Origin: Clostridia bacterium
GTDB taxonomy: Bacteria > Bacillota > Clostridia > Oscillospirales > Acutalibacteraceae
DNA length: 64,000 bases
Reading direction: 5' to 3'
Assembly (NCBI GenBank): GCA_017521125.1
Contig: JAFXDV010000001.1
Location: 1-64,000 of the forward strand
Notes under the pieces: generated by a model
Database searches by the model: none
The model's input: only the letters and a program-made list of their open reading frames with translations
Told to the model about the DNA's origin: nothing
Shown here: piece after piece, positions 7,173 to 14,381 of the stretch
Layout: the number at the start of each line of letters is the position of its first letter
Numbering within the stretch: the stretch's first letter is position 1
Translations under genes and position numbers: made by a program

Positions 7173-9635
7173 ATGAATATTTCGATTGAGACAGAAAACA
7201 AAATTGAACAAATTATAAAAGAACTCACTCTTGAAGAGAAGGTGGCGATGTGCCACGCAAACTCAAAGTTCAACTCCGGCGGAGCTGAAAGACTGGGCAT
7301 AGATGAACTTGCTATGATGGACGGACCACACGGAGTACGTTCTGAGACAGAGCGAATGGAGTGGACTTGTCTTAACAGAGAAGAGGACAAATGTACATAT
7401 TTACCACCTGAAACCACCCTTGCTGCAACATTTAACCCTAAATTAGCACGTCTTTTCGGTGAAATCTTAGGCGGCGAGGCCAGGGCTCGTGGAAAGGATA
7501 TCATTTTAGGACCCGGTGTCAACATCATAAGAAATCCTCTTTGTGGACGAAATTTCGAATATATGAGCGAGGACCCCTGCTTAATCTGCAAAATGGCACC
7601 TGAACTGGTAAAAGGTATTGAGTCTCAAGACGTATCTTCTTGCGTTAAGCATTATGCGTTAAACAATCAGGAGCTTAATCGTTTCCATGTAAATATTGAG
7701 GTGGGCAGACGTGCTCTTCACGAAATATATTTAAAAGGTTTTTATTCAGCTATAATTGAAGGTGGAGCTTCCTCTGTAATGGGTGCCTTCAACAAATATG
7801 AAGGTCAATATTGTTGCCACAATGATTATCTGGTAAATAAAGTTCTCAAAGATAAATGGGGCTTTAAGGGCGTATATTTGTCTGACTGGTCCGGTACCCA
7901 CGATACTGATGAAAGTATCTATAACGGCCTTGACATAGAAATGGGCGGCGTAAACCCTTATGATGAATATTATCTTGCAAATCCATTTTTGAAGAAAGCT
8001 AAAGAGAGCCAAGAAATAAGAGATCTTCTTGATGAAAAGGTACGCAGAATTTTGCGACTTATGTTTAGCATAAACAAATTCTCACCTGAGCGCAAAAACG
8101 GCGAATACAACACCAAAAAGCATCAACAAGGCACATATGACATTGCGGCAGAAGGTATGGTTCTTTTAAAGAACGATAAAAAACTTCTTCCCATCGATAA
8201 AAGCAAGCTTAAAAAGCTTTTGGTTGTCGGCCCTAACGCAGATATGCTTCATGCTCAGGGTGGTGGCAGCAGTGGTGTTCGAGCTTTATATGAAATCACT
8301 CCTCTACAGGCCCTCAAAGAAAAACTTTCGGGTATTTGTGATGTTGAGTATGAAAGCGGAGCGCTTGAGGTAGCTTATAAAACAATACCTTTACAAAACT
8401 TGGGTATTGTAGATTTAGAGGCCGGTTGCCGTAATTATAAAGTAATTACATACACCAAAGACGAAAACGGAAATATTTCCGAAGAAGAGAACATATGCGA
8501 TACACCTAACATTTCTGCCGGTGAAGCTTACGCTTATAAAATAATCTTTACTGTGGAAATTCCTGAAGAAGGATATTATGAGTTTAAGGCCAACACCGAT
8601 AATACCGCTACGGTTAAAATGAACGGTATCGAGTGTATGAAATTCAAAGAGCGTAAGAAAACTAAAAAATGGACTACTCTTTCGGTTGACCGTGATTTTG
8701 CAAAAGATGAAAGAATTGAAGTAGAGATATATATTGAATCTCCGAAATTTGATCTTATAGAAAAGGTTGATTTCACCTTTGGTTGGATTACCCCTACCGA
8801 CTTCAACAGTTCTTCCAAGAAAGAATCACTTATTGAAAAAGCAAAAGAAGCAGATTACGTTATCTACTGCGGAGGTCTTAACCATTCTACAGAAACTGAG
8901 GCCATTGATAGAAAAGATATGAAGCTGCCGTTTGAACAAGATCTATTGATTCCGGAGCTTATTGAAGCAAACAGCAATACCATTGTTGTTATAACTGCCG
9001 GTTCTGCTGTGGAAATGCCTTGGATAGAAAAGGTTAGCTCGGTTGTTTGGACTTGGTATGCAGGTATGGAGGGCGGAAACGCTCTTGCCGATATTCTACT
9101 TGGCAACGTTTCACCAAGCGGAAAAATGCCCTTTACTTTACCTAAATCTTTCGAAGATACTTCTGTTTATCGTTATGGCGAATATGCGCCTGATGATTGT
9201 CATTATAATGATGATATTTTTGTGGGTTATCGTGCTTTTGATAATGATAATATAGAGCCTTTGTTCCCATTTGGTCATGGTATTTCTTATACCGAATTTG
9301 AATATTCTGATTTAAGAATTGTTAAAAATGATCATGGTTTTGACGTTATCTTTAAGGTTACTAATATTGGTAACGTAAAAGCAAAAGAGACCGCTCAAGT
9401 ATATATTGGCGATTCGGTTTGCAGCGTAAAGCGTCCTCCTAAGGAGCTAAAAAACTTTGAAAAAGTAGAGCTTGATGCAGGCGAAACAACTGAAATATCC
9501 TTGCCAATTTCAAAGAAAGACCTCTCCTTCTTTGATGATTCAATAGAAGAATGGAAATTTGAAAGCGGAGAATTTACAGTATACGTTGGTTCTTCGTCAA
9601 GAGATATTAGACTAACCGATAGTATCATCCTTTAA
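7173..9635 (+). CDS. Beta-glucosidase-type glycoside hydrolase, family 3
   Basis: The 820-residue cytoplasmic enzyme (no signal peptide) has a full GH3 architecture. Residues about 10-310 form the TIM-barrel domain with MMDGPHGVR, the substrate-site KHYALNNQE and the nucleophile in YLSDWSGTHD (Asp238). The second alpha/beta domain starts near 325 (EGMVLLKNDKKLLPI) and is split by a PA14-like insertion at about 440-545. The rest of that domain carries GGLNHSTETEAIDRKDMKLP, and a fibronectin-III-like C-terminal domain ends the protein (from about 710). The PA14 insertion usually shapes specificity for short glucosides or xylosides. Ribosome site GAAGGAGA precedes the ATG. It is flanked by its own promoter and terminator, so no transporter partner is evident. 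Confidence 0.93.
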   Translation: MNISIETENKIEQIIKELTLEEKVAMCHANSKFNSGGAERLGIDELAMMDGPHGVRSETERMEWTCLNREEDKCTYLPPETTLAATFNPKLARLFGEILGGEARARGKDIILGPGVNIIRNPLCGRNFEYMSEDPCLICKMAPELVKGIESQDVSSCVKHYALNNQELNRFHVNIEVGRRALHEIYLKGFYSAIIEGGASSVMGAFNKYEGQYCCHNDYLVNKVLKDKWGFKGVYLSDWSGTHDTDESIYNGLDIEMGGVNPYDEYYLANPFLKKAKESQEIRDLLDEKVRRILRLMFSINKFSPERKNGEYNTKKHQQGTYDIAAEGMVLLKNDKKLLPIDKSKLKKLLVVGPNADMLHAQGGGSSGVRALYEITPLQALKEKLSGICDVEYESGALEVAYKTIPLQNLGIVDLEAGCRNYKVITYTKDENGNISEEENICDTPNISAGEAYAYKIIFTVEIPEEGYYEFKANTDNTATVKMNGIECMKFKERKKTKKWTTLSVDRDFAKDERIEVEIYIESPKFDLIEKVDFTFGWITPTDFNSSSKKESLIEKAKEADYVIYCGGLNHSTETEAIDRKDMKLPFEQDLLIPELIEANSNTIVVITAGSAVEMPWIEKVSSVVWTWYAGMEGGNALADILLGNVSPSGKMPFTLPKSFEDTSVYRYGEYAPDDCHYNDDIFVGYRAFDNDNIEPLFPFGHGISYTEFEYSDLRIVKNDHGFDVIFKVTNIGNVKAKETAQVYIGDSVCSVKRPPKELKNFEKVELDAGETTEISLPISKKDLSFFDDSIEEWKFESGEFTVYVGSSSRDIRLTDSIIL

Positions 9636-9650
9636 AACTTAATAACCAAA

Positions 9651-9694
9651 AAACACCCTAAGAAGAGAATAAAACTCTTTTTGGGGTGTTTTTA
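9651..9694 (+). terminator. Terminator of the GH3 gene
   Basis: AAACACCC (9651-9658) pairs with GGGTGTTT near 9685-9692, with a second internal stem AAGAG/CTCTT; T-rich tail follows. It sits 15 bases after the stop. Confidence 0.8.
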
Positions 9695-9712
9695 TATTTA
9701 AAATGCTTTAGT

Positions 9713-10105
9713 TCAATTATTATTCAGTTGCTTTTCTACATTGTCTTTTTCTGCAAATCTGGCTTTGTTTTTTTCTTCTAAATGGATTTCCCAATGGATA
9801 ATAAATGATAATAGCGCACGAATTAGAATTACTATGCCTAGAATTGCCAGTTCTTCAAGATTATGAATTATTACCGTTTTAATTATCTCGGCTCCCATTT
9901 TAAATTCAAGGGCTAATGACAAGGCTTTTCCAAGCTCAGTAACAACACTAAAATCTGCTCTTTTCACTATATGTTTAAACAGTCGCCAAAGGGCACGGAA
10001 TGAACCGACTATAATTATAATAATCCCAATAAATTCTAACACGTGTGCAGAAATTTCGGCAAAGGGATATATGAATTCTTTCAGAAGTGCTGCGATATTA
10101 GTCAT
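9713..10105 (-). CDS. DUF1622-family membrane protein
   Basis: This is a 130-residue protein with three hydrophobic helices: about 15-38 (FIGIIIIIVGSFRALWRL), a middle one near 65-80, and 85-105 (LAILGIVILIRALLSFIIHW). The E-F-I-G-I/I-V-G and LALEFKMGAEI-x-KT blocks are typical of the DUF1622 (YbhQ/YqhA-like small membrane protein) family. Function is unknown. The charged C-terminal tail (EEKNKARFAEKDNVEKQ) is cytoplasmic by the positive-inside rule. AAAGGGTG lies before the ATG. It faces the GH3 gene tail to tail and is divergent from the ABM gene. Confidence 0.82.
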   Translation of the reverse strand: MTNIAALLKEFIYPFAEISAHVLEFIGIIIIIVGSFRALWRLFKHIVKRADFSVVTELGKALSLALEFKMGAEIIKTVIIHNLEELAILGIVILIRALLSFIIHWEIHLEEKNKARFAEKDNVEKQLNNN

Positions 10106-10140
10106 TTTTACACCCTTTCTTCTTTACTTCCTACTTACAT

Positions 10141-10167
10141 ATTATACCACAAAAACCGCCTTGTCAA
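10141..10167 (-). promoter_or_regulatory. Possible promoter of the DUF1622 gene
   Basis: Minus strand TTGACA (10162-10167) and TATAAT (10141-10146), but the spacer is only 15 bases, so it may be weak or dependent on an activator. Confidence 0.4.
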
Positions 10168-10179
10168 TATTTAACTTTG

Positions 10180-10208
10180 TTGTAATTGACGTAATCCTAT
10201 GATATAAT
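10180..10208 (+). promoter_or_regulatory. Promoter of the ABM-domain gene
   Basis: TTGTAA (10180-10185), 17-base spacer, TATAAT (10203-10208), followed by AAAGGGGCGG and the ATG at 10234. Confidence 0.65.
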
Positions 10209-10233
10209 AATTAACAGTAAAGGGGCGGTTGAT

Positions 10234-10521
10234 ATGTATACCATATATGTTAAATTTGAATGTTTGGATAATAAGCGTGAAGCATTTATTAATAAGGTTA
10301 AGGATACCGGCATTTTAGATGCTATTCGTCAAGAGGACGGCTGCATTAAATATGACTATTATCTGTCCGAAAAAGATTCAAACGAGCTTTTACTTGTTGA
10401 ACAATGGGAGTCAAAAGAACATCAGCAAAAACATATTTCTGAACCCCATATGGCAAGTCTTCGTGAATTTAAGGACAATTATATCAAAAGCACTTCTTTA
10501 CGAGAAATTCAATTGCTTTAA
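10234..10521 (+). CDS. ABM-domain (YgiN-like) monooxygenase-type protein
   Basis: The 95-residue product has the ferredoxin-like ABM fold expected from its pattern: an N-terminal strand YTIYVKFECL, a helix with a Gly-rich end, then the hallmark EDGCIKYDYYLS, LLLVEQWESKEHQQKHISEPHM and a terminal strand. Family members are dimeric cofactor-free quinol oxygenases or heme/antibiotic-related enzymes; in anaerobes the substrate is usually unknown. The His in EPHM and Trp in EQW are conserved family positions. Good ribosome site AAAGGGGCGG. It precedes pyruvate kinase by 72 bases and could be cotranscribed with it. Confidence 0.85.
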   Translation: MYTIYVKFECLDNKREAFINKVKDTGILDAIRQEDGCIKYDYYLSEKDSNELLLVEQWESKEHQQKHISEPHMASLREFKDNYIKSTSLREIQLL

Positions 10522-10593
10522 ATAAGTTTATAAACACCAGGATATAATATAACACCCTGCGAAAATCATATAAATAACCCTTAGGAGAATGTT

Positions 10594-12006
10594 ATGAGAA
10601 AAACTAAAATCATATGCACCTTAGGTCCTGCAAGTGCAAATGAGGAAACCTTAAAACAAATGTGCCTTGCGGGAATGAACGTAGCCAGATTAAACTTTTC
10701 CCACGGCACACACGAAAACCATAAGGAAATAATCGATTTAATTAAAAATGTCCGTGAAAGTTTGAAGATGCCTATTCCCATCATGCTTGACACCAAAGGC
10801 CCCGAATACCGAATTAAAACCTTTAAAAATGGTAGTGTGGAGGTACATGACGGAGACCGCTTCGTCTTTACAACTGAGGATGTTGAGGGAGATAAGAGCA
10901 GAGTATCGGTTAGCTTTGACGGGCTTATAAGAGATTTGTGCGTTGGAGATAAAATTTTAGTAAACAATGGTCTTGTTGTTTTCGAGGTTAAGGAATTAAC
11001 CGAAACAGAAGCTATCTGCGAAACGATTATTGGCGGTACTCTCAGCAATCGCAAGAGTATGTCCTTTCCAAATAAGGTAATGTCAGGTCCCTATCTTTCA
11101 AAGCAGGACAAGGCTGATTTGCTTTTCGGTATTGAAAATGATGTTGACTATGTTGCCGCATCCTTTGTTTCTACTAAGGATGACGTTGTTTCTTTAAGAG
11201 AATTTCTTAACAAAAATGGTGGCAACAACATTGAAATTATTGCAAAAATTGAAAATCAGTCCGGTGTTGACAACATCGAGGAAATTTGCGAAGCCTGTGA
11301 GGGCATTATGATTGCCCGTGGCGATTTAGGTGTGGAAATTCCCTTTGTAAAGGTGCCTTCGGTGCAAAAGCTTTTAATCCGCAAATGTCGCATGTTAGGC
11401 AGACGTGTTATTACTGCTACCGAGATGCTTGAATCTATGATTGAGAACCCTCGTCCAACCAGAGCAGAAATTTCCGATGTGGCAAATGCCGTTTACGACG
11501 GCACCTCTGCGGTTATGCTTTCGGGAGAATCGGCAGCAGGTAAATATCCTGTTGAAGCCGTTAGCAGTATGGCTCAGATTTGCGAATATACTGAAAAGCA
11601 CATTGATTACAAAAAGCGTTTCTTAACCTCTGATTTTAGAATTAAGAACAATCTTGATGCCATCTCTCACGCTACCTGTTCAATGTCTATGGACGTTAAT
11701 GCAAAGGCTATAGTTGTTTCATCCGTTTCAGGTACCACTGCTCGAATGGTCAGCCGTTTCCGCAGCCCTGTGGATATTATTGGTATGACCACCGACCATA
11801 AGGTATGGAGAAAACTTGCTCTTAGCTGGGGTGTTACGCCTATGCTTGCGGAAAAATTTACCTCAATAGACGTTATGTTCTACAAGGCAAAAGAATGTGC
11901 GAAAACTGCTTTTAATCTCAAGCAAGGAGATAACGTAGTGTTAACTGCAGGGCCTATCAACGGACAGTGTGGAAACACCAACACCATTAAGGTTGAGCAA
12001 ATATAA
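10594..12006 (+). CDS. pyk: Pyruvate kinase
   Basis: The 470-residue enzyme converts phosphoenolpyruvate and ADP to pyruvate and ATP, the last step of glycolysis. Motifs in order are TKIICTLGPASAN, MNVARLNFSHGTHENH (Arg and Asn of the active site), MLDTKGPEYR, the B domain (about 70-165), the active-site lysine in EIIAKIENQSGVDNI, the signature GIMIARGDLGVEIP, TATEMLESMIENPRPTRAE and the C domain from about 350. It lacks the extra PEP-utiliser-like domain seen at the C-terminus in bacilli. Ribosome site TTAGGAGAATG is directly before the ATG. It heads a run of five same-strand genes ending at the terminator near 13.45 kb. Confidence 0.97.
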   Translation: MRKTKIICTLGPASANEETLKQMCLAGMNVARLNFSHGTHENHKEIIDLIKNVRESLKMPIPIMLDTKGPEYRIKTFKNGSVEVHDGDRFVFTTEDVEGDKSRVSVSFDGLIRDLCVGDKILVNNGLVVFEVKELTETEAICETIIGGTLSNRKSMSFPNKVMSGPYLSKQDKADLLFGIENDVDYVAASFVSTKDDVVSLREFLNKNGGNNIEIIAKIENQSGVDNIEEICEACEGIMIARGDLGVEIPFVKVPSVQKLLIRKCRMLGRRVITATEMLESMIENPRPTRAEISDVANAVYDGTSAVMLSGESAAGKYPVEAVSSMAQICEYTEKHIDYKKRFLTSDFRIKNNLDAISHATCSMSMDVNAKAIVVSSVSGTTARMVSRFRSPVDIIGMTTDHKVWRKLALSWGVTPMLAEKFTSIDVMFYKAKECAKTAFNLKQGDNVVLTAGPINGQCGNTNTIKVEQI

Positions 12007-12028
12007 CGAGTAAAGATTTGGGGATTTT

Positions 12029-12556
12029 ATGGATATTCGTATTTTGGAAAAACAGAAACAACACGAAATATATGATTCGGCTTATAGGTTGTTAGCAGAG
12101 GCAGATAACGAGTTTGTCCCTCCTCTATCTTCACGTAGTTCTTCTACACAACAAAATTTTTCTAATACACTTCAAAGCGATAATATAACCACATACTTTG
12201 AACAACTAAAAAACCAGAGATTTGCTGTCGTTTTTGAAGAAGGAGAGCTTATTTCTTTCGTTTCCTTTAAAGAAAATTACACCTGCTCTGAGATTAGCGA
12301 AAACGAGCTTCCAAATATTTACTTATCAACCCTTGTGGTTAGCCCAAAGGCAAGGGGCAAAGGTGTTACTACTGCATTATATCAAAAACTTTTCACCGAA
12401 TATGAAAAGGTCAATATTTTCACAAGAACCTGGTCAACCAATTTTGCTCACATTAAAATCTTAGGCAAATACGGCTTTGAGGTTATAAAGGTATTAAAGG
12501 ATGACCGCGGTATCGGAATAGATACAGTTTATTTTAAAAAGGCAAAAAAGATATAG
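12029..12556 (+). CDS. GNAT-family acetyltransferase
   Basis: The 175-residue protein carries the acetyl-CoA-binding GNAT core: the strand NIYLSTLVVSPKARGKGVTTALY is the V-x-P-x-x-R-G-x-G-x-A/T motif A, followed by a helix and the C-terminal NFAHIKILGKYGFEVIKVL, the usual asparagine/alanine then YGF block. The N-terminal 70 residues are polar and hydrophilic. The acceptor substrate cannot be told. It starts 22 bases after pyk with GGGGA upstream, so it is probably cotranscribed. Confidence 0.85.
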   Translation: MDIRILEKQKQHEIYDSAYRLLAEADNEFVPPLSSRSSSTQQNFSNTLQSDNITTYFEQLKNQRFAVVFEEGELISFVSFKENYTCSEISENELPNIYLSTLVVSPKARGKGVTTALYQKLFTEYEKVNIFTRTWSTNFAHIKILGKYGFEVIKVLKDDRGIGIDTVYFKKAKKI

Positions 12557-12569
12557 GAGAGAAAATCGT

Positions 12570-12896
12570 ATGTCTGCTTTTATTCCTTCTTTTGTTGTAG
12601 GTGTTGTTCTTGTCATTATTGGCATTTCCAACACAAAGGGAAACATATCATCATTACATTCATACCACAGAAACCGTGTATCTGAAGAAGACCGACTCCC
12701 CTTTGGCAAAAGGGTTGGTCTTGGCACCATTATTTGCGGGTGTGCTTGTATAATATTTAGCCTGTTTTCTGCAATAGGTCTTTACTACGGCGAGGTTTTT
12801 ACTCTTATTGGAACGACAATATTAATTGTGGGGCTTGTTATAGGTCTTGCAATTATGTTTCGAGCTATGATAAAATACAATAAAGGTATTTTTTAG
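12570..12896 (+). CDS. Small membrane protein, DUF3784-like
   Basis: This is a 108-residue protein with three predicted membrane helices: 4-22 (IPSFVVGVVLVIIGISN), about 47-70 (GLGTIICGCACIIFSLFSAI) and 76-98. The helix-loop pattern with HSYHRNRVSEEDRLPFGKRVG between helices 1 and 2 resembles small Firmicutes DUF3784-type proteins. Function unknown. It starts 13 bases after the GNAT stop with AGGAGAG upstream, and the next small membrane gene follows within a few bases, so the three form a tight cluster. Confidence 0.65.
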   Translation: MSAFIPSFVVGVVLVIIGISNTKGNISSLHSYHRNRVSEEDRLPFGKRVGLGTIICGCACIIFSLFSAIGLYYGEVFTLIGTTILIVGLVIGLAIMFRAMIKYNKGIF

Positions 12897-12907
12897 AGGT
12901 GAAGATA

Positions 12908-13132
12908 TTGAATTTACATAAAAAGAAAATGATTGCGCCCATTGTTATTACAGTAATGGTAATCTTATATTTTGTTTTATATTTTGGCTTTTTAATTTAT
13001 CTTGTTCCGGGAATTTGGAAAATTCTTTTAGGCATTATTCCCCTTTTCTTTTCAGGGGTTATGATTTATGTATGCAGAGAAAAAATAATTGAAATAAAGA
13101 AAGGTGAAAAAGATGATATTAGTAAATACTGA
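12908..13132 (+). CDS. Small hydrophobic protein, unknown
   Basis: This 74-residue protein has two hydrophobic helices, PIVITVMVILYFVLYFGFLIYLV split by a Pro-Gly turn and ILLGIIPLFFSGVMIYVC, and a basic/acidic C-terminal tail (REKIIEIKKGEKDD). TTG at 12908 is preferred as start because GAGGTGA lies seven bases before it; a GTG at 12899 sits inside that ribosome site. No family recognised. The end overlaps the YbjQ start by 20 bases, which suggests coupling of the two. Confidence 0.6.
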   Translation: MNLHKKKMIAPIVITVMVILYFVLYFGFLIYLVPGIWKILLGIIPLFFSGVMIYVCREKIIEIKKGEKDDISKY

Positions 13133-13430
13133 TTACATTAGCGGTAAAGAATTGGAGACTCTCTCTTTAGTAAAGGGAAGCACAATTCAGTCAAAGCATC
13201 TTGGCAAGGACATTGCACAGAGTTTTAAAACCTTGGTTGGTGGAGAGCTTAAAGCTTATAATGAGATGATGAATGAGGCTCGAGCTCTTGCTACCAAGCG
13301 AATGGTTGCAGAAGCAGAGGCGCTTGGAGCAGACGCTATAGTAAATATTCGTTATGCATCTTCTGCTATTATGCAGGGAGCTGCAGAGGTAATTGTATAC
13401 GGTACTGCAGTAAAATTCCTTAATAAATAA
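13113..13430 (+). CDS. YbjQ/UPF0145 family protein
   Basis: The 105-residue product reads MILVNTDYISGKELETLSLVKGS at the start, then a helical region with GGELKAYNEMMNEAR and EAEALGADAIVNIRYASSAI, which is the hallmark of the YbjQ (DUF74) heavy-metal-binding-domain-like family. These proteins form pentameric rings; their role is unknown. ATG at 13113 is chosen because AAAGGTG lies at the right distance; a GTG at 13104 falls within it. It is the last gene of the pyk cluster and overlaps the membrane gene before it, so a membrane-associated partner is possible. Confidence 0.88.
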   Translation: MILVNTDYISGKELETLSLVKGSTIQSKHLGKDIAQSFKTLVGGELKAYNEMMNEARALATKRMVAEAEALGADAIVNIRYASSAIMQGAAEVIVYGTAVKFLNK

Positions 13431-13431
13431 T

Positions 13432-13464
13432 AAGAAATGCCAAGTCGATGACTTGGCATTTCTT
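13432..13464. terminator. Bidirectional terminator between ybjQ-like and trxB
   Basis: AAGAAATGCCAAGTC (13432-13446) and GACTTGGCATTTCTT (13450-13464) are perfect 15-bp arms with a 3-nt loop and can serve both convergent transcripts. Confidence 0.88.
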
Positions 13465-14369
13465 TATCTTTTATTTATATAGTCACAAGCAAGTAATGCT
13501 GCAACTGCTCCGTCTGATGCGGCGGTAACAACCTGTCTTATCTGCTTTTTGCGGCAATCCCCTGCCACGAATATTCCGTCTTTTGCACCCTTTAGGGTTT
13601 CGTCATAGTTTGCATAGCCGTAGCTATCAAGCTCTATAACGTCCTTAAAATATTCGTTTTGAGGAATAAGTCCGATAGCAACAAACATTCCGTCGAGGTT
13701 AAGCTCCTTTGTGGTGTTATCCTCGGCATTTTTTATTACTATGCCGCCGAAAGAATCCTCTCCTAAAATTGCGTCTACGGTATGGTTCAGAATAACTGTT
13801 ATATTTTCCTTTTCTTCTATCTGTTTAGCAAGAGACGCTTCTCCTGTAAGGTATGAAAGGTTTTGCACCACGTAAACGTGTTTTACAAGTTCAGAAAGCT
13901 GAATTGCTTCCTGAAGCGCAGAGTTTCCTCCGCCTATTACCGCAACGGTTTTTCCTGTGAAGAATGCTCCATCGCAAACGGCACAAAATGAAATTCCGTC
14001 TCCGATAAATTTTTCTTCGTTAGGAAGCCCTAAGTGGCGGTGCTTTGTACCTGTTGCAATTATAACTGCTTTAGCCTCAAACGTGCCGCCGTCGGTCACT
14101 ACCTTTTTAATCTCGCCATCAATAATCTCGGTAGCCTCAGAATACTCAAATTCCACACCCTGAGTTACTGCCTGATCTACAAGATGCTCGGCAAACTCGT
14201 TTCCTGTAACCTCAGAAAAACCGGGAATATTTTCTACCTTTGGTGAGGCGGTGATTTGTCCGCCGAAGGTGCTTTTCTCGATTACCAAAACAGTCTTGTT
14301 TGCACGTCTTGCATATATACCGGAGGTTAGCCCCGCAGGGCCACCTCCGATTATTATAATGTCATACAC
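13464..14369 (-). CDS. trxB: Thioredoxin reductase
   Basis: The 301-residue flavoprotein reduces thioredoxin-like proteins with NADPH. Seen are the N-terminal FAD motif DIIIIGGGPAGLTSGIYARR, the redox pair in SFCAVCDGAFF (near residues 132-135), the NADPH-binding VAVIGGGNSALQEA, and the C-terminal FAD motif GIFVAGDCRKKQIRQVVTA. Length and architecture are those of low-molecular-weight TrxB. It begins 12 bases after the nrdD stop, so it is in the nrdG-nrdD-trxB operon; its likely partner is the redoxin domain fused to NrdD. Confidence 0.95.
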   Translation of the reverse strand: MYDIIIIGGGPAGLTSGIYARRANKTVLVIEKSTFGGQITASPKVENIPGFSEVTGNEFAEHLVDQAVTQGVEFEYSEATEIIDGEIKKVVTDGGTFEAKAVIIATGTKHRHLGLPNEEKFIGDGISFCAVCDGAFFTGKTVAVIGGGNSALQEAIQLSELVKHVYVVQNLSYLTGEASLAKQIEEKENITVILNHTVDAILGEDSFGGIVIKNAEDNTTKELNLDGMFVAIGLIPQNEYFKDVIELDSYGYANYDETLKGAKDGIFVAGDCRKKQIRQVVTAASDGAVAALLACDYINKR

Positions 14370-14381
14370 TTGGCCGTACCT